From: Alphaproteobacteria bacterium
Lineage (GTDB): Bacteria; Pseudomonadota; Alphaproteobacteria; MED-G09
NCBI GenBank assembly: GCA_018658685.1
Contig: JABHUT010000051.1
Coordinates: 1 to 6,507, forward strand
Direction: 5' to 3'
DNA length: 6,507 bases
Shown here: positions 1 to 5,754 of the stretch, one piece after another
Layout of the letters: the number at the start of each line of letters is the position of its first letter
Numbering within the stretch: position 1 is the first letter of the stretch
Program-made: the position numbers and the translations under genes
Notes under the pieces: generated by a model
What the model was told of the DNA's origin: nothing
What the model saw: only the letters and a program-made list of their open reading frames with translations
The model's database searches: none

Positions 1-1
1 C

Positions 2-673
2 CAGACTGATGAACTAGACCTTTCTTTTACGCCTTTTGAGACTCTTAGATCTGTCATTTCTGAGCAAGCCGATCATCAGATAAGAGCTATTCTCGGAAAA
101 TTTGGTTTCAATAAAGACAAGGCTGATACAAAGGTTAGGGAGCTATCTGGTGGAGAGAAATCAAGGCTTCTTTTTTGTATTATGAGTTACAATGCTCCTC
201 ATATTATGCTTCTTGATGAGCCAACTAATCATCTTGATATTGATGCAAGAGCAGCCTTAATCGATGCCTTGAATAATTATAATGGTTGTATAATTATTGT
301 TAGTCACGATCCGCATCTAGTTGAATCGGTTGCTGAAGAGCTTTTACTGATTAAGGATGGAACTGTCACTTCATACAATGATGATCTAGATGCCTATAAA
401 AAGCTAATTATTGAACAAAGACGTGAAGAGAGATCTAAGTCAAAAGGTAATAGTCAAACATCCAAAAGAAAGAAAGATAATTCGAAATCACTACTTTCGT
501 ATGAGAGAAATATAAAAAAACTAACTAAAAAAGTTTCCGATCTTGAATTTAGAATGTCGTCAGATGAGGCGCTAGGCGATTCTTTTTTAATGTCTCAGCT
601 TCTTGAAAAGTATAATAAAAATAAAGAAGATTTAGAAAAAGAAGAAAATAAATGGTTAGAAGAAAGCCCTTAG
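2..673 (+). CDS. ABC-F family ATPase, YheS-like, C-terminal part (5' end outside window)
   Basis: The reading frame is open from base 2, so only the last 223 residues of a protein normally above 500 residues are present. They cover the end of the second ABC domain: signature LSGGEKSRL at fragment residues 48-56, Walker B IMLLDEP with catalytic Glu at 68-74, the D-loop TNHLD at 75-79, and the switch histidine in VSHD at 100-103. The Walker A motif and first ABC domain lie upstream. From about residue 138 the chain becomes very rich in Lys and Glu and reads as a charged coiled-coil tail, as in YheS- and Uup-type proteins. The phrase LDIDARAALIDAL and the 'DLDAYKKLI' stretch resemble YheS more than Uup. 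ABC-F proteins are soluble and lack membrane segments; family members act on the ribosome, relieving stalled translation or giving antibiotic protection. The ATG at 182 is internal and is not the start. The family call is firm, the subfamily moderate. Confidence 0.93.
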   Translation, partial: QTDELDLSFTPFETLRSVISEQADHQIRAILGKFGFNKDKADTKVRELSGGEKSRLLFCIMSYNAPHIMLLDEPTNHLDIDARAALIDALNNYNGCIIIVSHDPHLVESVAEELLLIKDGTVTSYNDDLDAYKKLIIEQRREERSKSKGNSQTSKRKKDNSKSLLSYERNIKKLTKKVSDLEFRMSSDEALGDSFLMSQLLEKYNKNKEDLEKEENKWLEESP

Positions 674-726
674 AGACAGTAAAGTTTCATTATTGATTTA
701 AATATAATATTGATGTTTTTTTACTG

Positions 727-755
727 TTGACAATAAATTGTATTTTTTAAATAAT
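727..755 (+). promoter_or_regulatory. Sigma70-type promoter of the TonB-dependent receptor gene
   Basis: A perfect -35 hexamer TTGACA (727-732) is followed after exactly 17 bp by AATAAT (750-755), which matches 5 of 6 bases of the -10 consensus. Transcription would begin near 762, giving a leader of about 30 nt before the receptor ATG. This is the best promoter match in the window. The background is very AT-rich, so -10 matches alone mean little; the exact TTGACA with ideal spacing is what supports the call. Confidence 0.7.
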
Positions 756-780
756 TAAGTAACACTTATTAAAAATATCT

Positions 781-784
781 GGAG
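781..784 (+). promoter_or_regulatory. Shine-Dalgarno site of the TonB-dependent receptor gene
   Basis: GGAG lies 7 nt before the ATG at 792. It fixes the start that also gives a proper signal peptide. The hydrolase gene downstream has no comparable site. Confidence 0.8.
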
Positions 785-791
785 TTATCTT

Positions 792-3074
792 ATGAAAAAT
801 TTTTTACTTAATATTATATTTCTTTCAGCAATATTAAATGTTAATTCTTTTGCACTATCTCAGGATGACTTAGATCAGTTCTCTGCTATAGAGGAGATTG
901 TTGTTACATCTCAAAAAAGAGCAAATGCTATTGCAGCTCAAGATTTACCAGCAAGTGTAACGGCAATTAGTGAAGATTTAATTATTAAATCAGATTCTTT
1001 AGACTTAACTGATATTGGAAGAATGGTACCAAATGCAACCCTTCATCCATCTGCTACTTTTGCAGGTACTCCTAATTTTTTAATTAGAGGTATAGGTGTT
1101 AGTGGAACGACAAGATCACTTGACCCGACTGTAGGAATTATAGCCGATGGCGTTTATCTTGGTTTTCCTGTTGGAGCAAATCTTGATATGTTTGATAGAG
1201 AGTCTGTTGAGGTTTTAAGAGGCCCGCAAGGAACAATTCTTGGAAGAAATGTTACAGGTGGAGCAATAGTTGTAAGATCAAAAAGACCAAGTGGAGATTT
1301 CGGAGCAAAGATTGACTTAACAATTGGCGATTACAATAGAAAAGATATATCGGCTAGTATAGAAGGGCCTTTCAGCGATAAGGTTTCTGGAAAAATTGCT
1401 TTTATGTCAAGAGAAAGAGATGGTTATTGGAAGGATAACAATGGAGGAACAATGATCCCAGAAGCGGGAGCTATTGCCAGGGGTTATGACGAAACTGGGA
1501 AGGGTGATTCTGGAACAAAACCAGATGTTGATCTTACAATTGTGAGACCAATGTTACTAATTAAACCATCTGAAAATTTAGAAATAACCCTTATTGCAGA
1601 ATTTCTTAGTGACAAAAGTGGTACAGCGAATAGTAGGAATTTTGTTAATAGTGATGCATTACGAAGAACACAACTATATGGTTATACCCCTCCAGAAGAT
1701 ATATATGAAATAAATCATAACCTGATGGGTGGGAATGACCTTGAAATCGAAACATTTATTGGAGAGTTTAATCTAAAAACTGATAATGGAATTCTTACTG
1801 GCATAGCTTCTCACAGAGAGTTAACATATGACTCAAGTACTGATTTTGATGGTTCACCAATCACACTTTTTCATTTTCCTGATAATCACGAGGAACAAGA
1901 ACAAAAAACTTTTGAACTTCGCTATGCGGGATCGAATTCTGAAAAAATAGATTATGTAATTGGTTTAAGTTATTTTGATCAAGAAATGTTTGTTGGAGAA
2001 AGAAGGGACTTCGGAGTTGCAGATATTTCAGGTGTAACAGAGCTATCTCATGAAAGTATTGGTATATTTGCAGAGTTAGATTATTTACTTACTGATAAAA
2101 CTAAACTTACTTTTGGAGCACGCTGGACGGAAGAAAGTAAGGATGTTATTTTTAATGCCATAGGATCTTGCGAATTAGACTTTAGCTCATGTTCTGGACC
2201 TTCTTCTGGATTATCTAGGGGTGGGGAATATAGTGATACAACTCCTAAGTTAGCTATAACACATGCACTAAATGATGACATTAATATATATGCTAGTTAT
2301 ACCCAAGGTTTCAGGAGTGGATCTTTTGACGCTAGAGCTAGAACTATTGATTCTTTCCTTAATAGTCAGCCTGGTCCAGAAGAGGTAACCAGTATCGAGC
2401 TTGGTTTTAAATCTATTCTTAATGATGGAAGATTACTTTTTAATGTAGCTATATTTCAAGCAGATTATCAAGACATTCAAAAGCTTGCTCTTGAAGACTG
2501 TGTTGTTGATCTTACTGCTTGTCCAACAGGAAGGGTTCAAAGATTAATTAATGCTGCTGAGGCTACAATTGAAGGTATAGAAATTGAAACCCGAATAAAT
2601 GTTACTGATCAATTTACTATTCAGGGTTCACTTGGTTATACCGATGCAAGTTTTGATAAATTCCTGGGGTTTGATGCAGATGGTACGCCAGGATATGACC
2701 CAATTACAGATCCTGCAGCTGCTAAAGCATTGAAATTTGAAAGAGTTCCAGAGCTGACATATAGCATTATGGCAAATTATTATCAGCCTCTAGCAAACGG
2801 TGCAGAACTTGATATGAGAATTTCATATTCTTATACCGATGATTTTACTAATAATGCCACGATGACTAAATCAATTATTACCGATTCATATGGTTTATTA
2901 GATGCTAGTATTTCATATACATTTTCTCAAAGTAATTTAAAATTAACTCTCTTTGGTAAAAATCTTACTGATGAAGAGTATCATGATTTTGCTCTTGATA
3001 ATGTTTTAACAAGCGTAAAATGGGGTGGCGTGCCTGATACATACGGTTTACGTCTTACATATTCTTTTGAATAA
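792..3074 (+). CDS. TonB-dependent outer-membrane receptor
   Basis: This 760-residue outer-membrane beta-barrel should import a substrate using energy from TonB-ExbB-ExbD. Residues 1-21 are a Sec signal peptide: Lys2, a hydrophobic core, and likely cleavage after Ser-Phe-Ala21. A TonB box reads EEIVVTSQKR at 34-43. The plug domain covers about 48-165 and includes the diagnostic VEVLRGPQGTILGRN at 139-153. The rest is a barrel of alternating strands, ending with the usual 'GKNLTDEEYHD' segment and a last strand YGLRLTYSFE. The terminal residue is Glu, with the expected aromatic Phe one place earlier. Two loops carry C-x6-C pairs (Cys460/467 and Cys570/577). Its size and style match the large receptor group common in sphingomonads and marine Proteobacteria, often labelled simply as 'TonB-dependent receptor'. 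The ligand cannot be read from sequence; the neighbouring Rieske oxygenase and amidohydrolase suggest a small organic compound rather than a siderophore. It has its own promoter and terminator, so it is probably monocistronic. Confidence 0.96.
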   Translation: MKNFLLNIIFLSAILNVNSFALSQDDLDQFSAIEEIVVTSQKRANAIAAQDLPASVTAISEDLIIKSDSLDLTDIGRMVPNATLHPSATFAGTPNFLIRGIGVSGTTRSLDPTVGIIADGVYLGFPVGANLDMFDRESVEVLRGPQGTILGRNVTGGAIVVRSKRPSGDFGAKIDLTIGDYNRKDISASIEGPFSDKVSGKIAFMSRERDGYWKDNNGGTMIPEAGAIARGYDETGKGDSGTKPDVDLTIVRPMLLIKPSENLEITLIAEFLSDKSGTANSRNFVNSDALRRTQLYGYTPPEDIYEINHNLMGGNDLEIETFIGEFNLKTDNGILTGIASHRELTYDSSTDFDGSPITLFHFPDNHEEQEQKTFELRYAGSNSEKIDYVIGLSYFDQEMFVGERRDFGVADISGVTELSHESIGIFAELDYLLTDKTKLTFGARWTEESKDVIFNAIGSCELDFSSCSGPSSGLSRGGEYSDTTPKLAITHALNDDINIYASYTQGFRSGSFDARARTIDSFLNSQPGPEEVTSIELGFKSILNDGRLLFNVAIFQADYQDIQKLALEDCVVDLTACPTGRVQRLINAAEATIEGIEIETRINVTDQFTIQGSLGYTDASFDKFLGFDADGTPGYDPITDPAAAKALKFERVPELTYSIMANYYQPLANGAELDMRISYSYTDDFTNNATMTKSIITDSYGLLDASISYTFSQSNLKLTLFGKNLTDEEYHDFALDNVLTSVKWGGVPDTYGLRLTYSFE

Positions 3075-3098
3075 AAGGTATTCTTTTAAATACTAATT

Positions 3099-3126
3099 AG
3101 AAGGCCATTTTATATGGCCTTTTTTT
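3099..3126 (+). terminator. Rho-independent terminator after the TonB-dependent receptor gene
   Basis: A perfect 8-bp stem AAGGCCAT (3101-3108) / ATGGCCTT (3114-3121) with a 5-nt loop is followed by an unbroken T run through 3126. A G-U and an A-T pair can extend the base to 3099. It starts 24 nt after the receptor stop and is the only GC-containing hairpin with a T tract that I found in the window. It should uncouple the receptor from the hydrolase that starts 35 nt further on. Confidence 0.9.
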
Positions 3127-3150
3127 ATATTAATTTTTTTAATTACGATT

Positions 3151-3156
3151 TATGAT
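3151..3156 (+). promoter_or_regulatory. Candidate -10 element giving a leaderless hydrolase mRNA
   Basis: TATGAT matches 5 of 6 bases of the -10 consensus and ends 5 nt before the ATG at 3162, so the predicted transcript would begin at or within one base of the start codon. There is no Shine-Dalgarno-like purine run between the terminator and the ATG, and the terminator blocks most read-through. No good -35 is visible at 16-18 bp (only AT-rich hexamers around 3127-3134), which is the weak point of this call. Confidence 0.4.
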
Positions 3157-3161
3157 TATTT

Positions 3162-4190
3162 ATGACAATTAATGATAAACATAAACGTTACTATGATTGG
3201 CTAGCTCTGGTAAAAGAAGAAATTATTGACCCTGAGCTACCTATCATTGACCCCCATCATCATCTTTGGAATGGAGATAATCAGTTAGCAGGTTCTTTTC
3301 CATACCTAATAGAACACCTCAGTGAAGATACGAATTCCGGACATAATATAGTTGGCACAATTTTTATGGAATGTGCTCAAGGTTATTACCAAGAAGGGGA
3401 GGATAAATATAAGCCTATTGGTGAAACAGAATATGTTATGAAGATTATTAAAGATGCAAAGAAAACATCGAATTCTGCAAATATAATTGGTATAATAAGT
3501 TTTGCAGATTTGATGCTTGGATCTAAAGTTAAGGATATTCTTAATCAACATATTCTTATTGGCGAAGGTTTATTCAAAGGGATTAGGCATGCTGCTGGTT
3601 GGGATCAAAGTAATGAAATTCACAACTCCCACAGCAATCCAATAAAAAATATTTACTACGACCCAAGTTTTAGAAAAGGTGCTGAAGAGTTAATTAAGTT
3701 AAACTTAACTTTTGATTCCTGGCATTATCATAATCAAATTAGTGATTTAAGTATTTTTGCAAAAGATTATCCCGAATTAACTATTATTCACGATCATTTT
3801 GGTGGACCGTTGGGGGTAGGGCCTTATCAAGGTAAAAAACAAGAAATATTTAAAAAGTGGAAAGATGATATTTCCCAGTTATCAGAAAATAAGAATGTTC
3901 ACAGCAAGCTTGGTGGATTAGCTATGCCAGTGAATGGATGGAATTTTCATAAACAAGATAAGCCGGCGACCTCTGATCAAATTATAGAAATGCATTATGA
4001 TTACTATTTGCACACAATTGAATGTTTTGGTGTTGATAGATGTATGTTTGAGAGTAATTTTCCCGTTGATAGAAGATCAATTTCTTATCATGTACTATGG
4101 AATGCCTTTAAAAAAATGGTTTCGAATTATTCTAACGAAGATAAAAATAAATTATTTTTTCAAAATGCAAAAGATATTTACGGAGTATAG
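3162..4190 (+). CDS. Amidohydrolase family (Amidohydro_2, COG3618-type) TIM-barrel hydrolase
   Basis: This 342-residue cytoplasmic protein (no signal peptide) spans the whole Amidohydro_2 fold. The metal-site motif D-P-H-H-H-L-W at 30-36 gives the HxH pair (His32, His34) at the end of strand 1. Other family landmarks are KGIRHAAGWD (139-148), the HYHNQ segment (188-192, usually 'HPQ'), HDHFGGP (210-216, His212), SKLGGLAMP (248-256), and the C-terminal CMFESNFPVD (294-303). Relatives include lactonases such as 2-pyrone-4,6-dicarboxylate hydrolase (LigI), 4-sulfomuconolactone hydrolase and fuconolactonase, so lactone or ester hydrolysis is plausible; the substrate is unknown. In many relatives the last motif is 'GSDWP' with an active-site Asp; here it is Asn299, as in the 'SNFPVD' subgroup. 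The start is firm: an in-frame TGA lies at 3153-3155 and no other start codon falls between it and this ATG. It faces the Rieske gene tail to tail. Confidence 0.93.
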   Translation: MTINDKHKRYYDWLALVKEEIIDPELPIIDPHHHLWNGDNQLAGSFPYLIEHLSEDTNSGHNIVGTIFMECAQGYYQEGEDKYKPIGETEYVMKIIKDAKKTSNSANIIGIISFADLMLGSKVKDILNQHILIGEGLFKGIRHAAGWDQSNEIHNSHSNPIKNIYYDPSFRKGAEELIKLNLTFDSWHYHNQISDLSIFAKDYPELTIIHDHFGGPLGVGPYQGKKQEIFKKWKDDISQLSENKNVHSKLGGLAMPVNGWNFHKQDKPATSDQIIEMHYDYYLHTIECFGVDRCMFESNFPVDRRSISYHVLWNAFKKMVSNYSNEDKNKLFFQNAKDIYGV

Positions 4191-4193
4191 TGA

Positions 4194-5564
4194 CTACCTT
4201 CTACCCTCAATGTAATCGTTTAAAACTTCGTGATACCTTCTTACTCGCCTTTCTTGGTTTGTTAGAATTGCATCCTCAAATCCTTTTGATTTTACACCTT
4301 TTTGCTGACCTATAGCCATACTTATATCTTGATCGGTCACGAAACCCATAGACCCTTCAGGATAAACAACCCACTCATGCTCTGCCGGCTTAAGGGGTCT
4401 TGGTCCTAGAGGTGTCTCTGTCATTTTTTCACCTGCAGTAACTTCAGTCGTATCAGACCCCATAAAAGTTGCCGAACCTGATAAGCTCTCCATTTCAGGA
4501 ACAAGCCACCAGTGTTCAAAAAGACACTTTTCTGGATCTGTTGGGTGAGGTTGTGGTCTTTGAAATTGGATCCCATCAGGTGTCATGGTTATATCGTAAT
4601 TTGGAAAGCAATTATAAAAATAATAATCAGTCAGTTGTTCATCAGTCAAAAATTCGTAATGCCAAAATCCTCTTTCTTTTGATAATTTCTTTTTTTGTTT
4701 TTGTATTGCCAGTCTTGTTTCTTGAGCTTTACCCTTAAAGTCTTCAGGATTTAAATCCCATGCCTTTAATGCTGCATCTAAAGGAAACTGAACTTCATTT
4801 GGAGATTGATCACCTAAAGCAGGTTTATGCCCAGGCATTAACATTCTATTATGCCCGTTATCATACATATCAAATTGAGAAAACTTATAATCATTTTCAA
4901 TATGAACTGAAAGCTCTGGATGAAGAGTAGGTAGATGATATGACTCATTAAAGTTATCATGTATAATTTTCCAATTGCAATCAACTTCACATGTCATATT
5001 CAAAACCCTTATAAACTTTTCTGGTTGATATGGTTTCATGTGTTCAAGAATAGGGTAAAGAGCTTCTTCAAATTTTTGACAATTATCGTCTAAATTAATC
5101 CATACGAAACCGAGTCCAATTTCACATTTAACTTCTTTTAGTTTTATTTTTCCACATGGATTGCCACCATCAAAATCCTCTGCATCCTGTAGGTCTACCA
5201 ATACACCCTCGGTATTATAAGTCCAACCATGATAAGTGCATTTAAATTTTTCTAAAAAGCCTTTTTCAACATGAACTAGTATATTTCCTCTGTGAGGGCA
5301 GACATTATAAAAAGCTTTAATAGTTAAATCTTCTTGTCTAACAATTAGAATTTCTTCTATTCCAATTTTATAAACAAAAAAATCATCTGGCTCTGGAATT
5401 TCTGATGCTATACCTGCGATCTGCCAAACTTTTGTCCATACATGATCCCATTCTTTCTGCATAAACTCTTTTGAGTAATATCTATCACCTGTAATTTTAT
5501 CGCCCCTTAAAGCGGGATCCGGGTGTTTTGTTCTTGGTGTTGGCTCGAAAACAGATTTATCCAA
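4194..5564 (-). CDS. Rieske non-heme iron oxygenase, catalytic alpha subunit (TTG start)
   Basis: This 456-residue enzyme should use electrons and O2 to hydroxylate or demethylate an organic substrate in the cytoplasm. The N-terminal Rieske domain (about 45-160) binds a [2Fe-2S] cluster through Cys89-Pro-His91 and Cys109-x-x-His112, with 17 residues between the pairs. The C-terminal catalytic domain begins with NWKIIHDNFNESYHLPTLH (198-215): His210 and His215 are iron ligands, and the third is probably Asp413 in TDQDISMA. Glu207 takes the place of the Asp that carries electrons between subunits in naphthalene dioxygenase. The length fits alpha subunits of aromatic-ring-hydroxylating enzymes. 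No beta subunit, ferredoxin or reductase is in the window, which suggests an alpha-only trimer served by redox partners elsewhere. The start is TTG: an in-frame TAA lies at 5582-5580, the first ATG is only at residue 35, and a GGGGG Shine-Dalgarno run precedes TTG. The substrate is not identifiable. Confidence 0.95.
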   Translation of the reverse strand: MDKSVFEPTPRTKHPDPALRGDKITGDRYYSKEFMQKEWDHVWTKVWQIAGIASEIPEPDDFFVYKIGIEEILIVRQEDLTIKAFYNVCPHRGNILVHVEKGFLEKFKCTYHGWTYNTEGVLVDLQDAEDFDGGNPCGKIKLKEVKCEIGLGFVWINLDDNCQKFEEALYPILEHMKPYQPEKFIRVLNMTCEVDCNWKIIHDNFNESYHLPTLHPELSVHIENDYKFSQFDMYDNGHNRMLMPGHKPALGDQSPNEVQFPLDAALKAWDLNPEDFKGKAQETRLAIQKQKKKLSKERGFWHYEFLTDEQLTDYYFYNCFPNYDITMTPDGIQFQRPQPHPTDPEKCLFEHWWLVPEMESLSGSATFMGSDTTEVTAGEKMTETPLGPRPLKPAEHEWVVYPEGSMGFVTDQDISMAIGQQKGVKSKGFEDAILTNQERRVRRYHEVLNDYIEGRR

Positions 5565-5569
5565 AATTT

Positions 5570-5576
5570 CCCCCTT
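5570..5576 (-). promoter_or_regulatory. Shine-Dalgarno site that decides the TTG start of the Rieske gene
   Basis: On the minus strand AAGGGGG ends 5 nt before the TTG at 5564-5562. It is the only purine-rich stretch in the leader, and no ATG or GTG is available in frame between the upstream TAA (5582-5580) and residue 35. It therefore fixes the start at TTG. Confidence 0.75.
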
Positions 5577-5579
5577 AAA

Positions 5580-5629
5580 TTAATTAAAGTAAGATATTAA
5601 GAACTTTAATATCAAAAGTCTTTAATTAA
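5580..5629. repeat. Nested AT-only inverted repeat in the Rieske gene leader
   Basis: The outer arms TTAATTAAAG (5580-5589) and CTTTAATTAA (5620-5629) are a perfect 10-bp inverted repeat. Inside them GATATTAA (5593-5600) and TTAATATC (5606-5613) form a perfect 8-bp stem around the 5-nt loop GAACT. The two stems are separated by only 3 nt on one side and 6 nt on the other, so the whole 50 bp can fold into one long hairpin. It begins 16 bp before the TTG codon, next to the Shine-Dalgarno run, and lies downstream of the predicted promoter. It could be an RNA hairpin tuning translation or a dimeric repressor operator. There is no T tract placed as for a terminator. AT-rich DNA makes short palindromes by chance, but two nested perfect ones are less expected. 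Confidence 0.55.
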
Positions 5630-5653
5630 ATATTTTAATTTAATGCATCTTCT

Positions 5654-5682
5654 AATATAGTTAATTTGAATAAAGTTGTAAA
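5654..5682 (-). promoter_or_regulatory. Candidate sigma70 promoter of the Rieske oxygenase gene
   Basis: Reading the minus strand, TTTACA (5682-5677, 5 of 6 consensus bases) is followed after 17 bp by TATATT (5659-5654, 5 of 6). Transcription would start near 5647, giving a leader of about 80 nt that contains the nested inverted repeat and the Shine-Dalgarno site. The spacing is ideal, but AT-rich background lowers certainty. Confidence 0.5.
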
Positions 5683-5703
5683 TTTAATCTCTACTTTAAT
5701 AAT
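5676..5703 (+). promoter_or_regulatory. Candidate dapA promoter overlapping the divergent Rieske promoter
   Basis: TTGTAA (5676-5681, 4 of 6) and AATAAT (5698-5703, 5 of 6) are 16 bp apart. An alternative -10 is TATTAT at 5723-5728, without a good -35. If the first is right, its -35 occupies nearly the same bases as the -35 of the minus-strand Rieske promoter. The choice between them cannot be settled by eye. Confidence 0.3.
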
Positions 5704-5742
5704 TAAAAGTAACTTAGATTAGTATTATAAGTATATGAATTT

Positions 5743-5748
5743 AAAGGA
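5743..5748 (+). promoter_or_regulatory. Shine-Dalgarno site of dapA
   Basis: AAAGGA lies 6 nt before the ATG at 5755 and supports that start, which also aligns with the conserved N-terminus of the family. Confidence 0.7.
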
Positions 5749-5754
5749 TAATAT

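Noticed and set aside
182..184. ATG at 182 as the start of a 163-residue protein
   Set aside because: The same frame is open to the window edge and encodes the ABC signature LSGGEKSRL just upstream, so this Met is internal.
676..727. 8-bp inverted repeat ACAGTAAA / TTTACTGT after the ABC-F gene, considered as a terminator
   Set aside because: The spacer is 36 nt and the T run precedes the right arm instead of following it, so it does not fit an intrinsic terminator. An operator role near the -35 is possible, but a single 8-bp repeat in AT-rich DNA is weak evidence.
2081..2281. Minus-strand 66-codon open frame
   Set aside because: It lies wholly inside the receptor gene, has no recognisable domain, and the receptor frame is strongly conserved there.
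3306..3551. Minus-strand 81-codon open frame
   Set aside because: Antisense to the hydrolase gene; its Ile/Phe/Cys-rich protein is what reverse reading of AT-rich code gives.
3997..4215. Plus-strand 72-codon open frame crossing the hydrolase stop
   Set aside because: Out-of-frame shadow of the hydrolase C-terminus, which carries the clear ESNFPVD motif in the real frame; no Shine-Dalgarno site or family resemblance.
4469..4738. Plus-strand 89-codon frame with a hydrophobic C-terminal stretch that looks like a membrane helix
   Set aside because: Antisense to the catalytic domain of the Rieske gene; the hydrophobic run is the reverse reading of a Lys-rich segment (KQKKKL), a common artefact.
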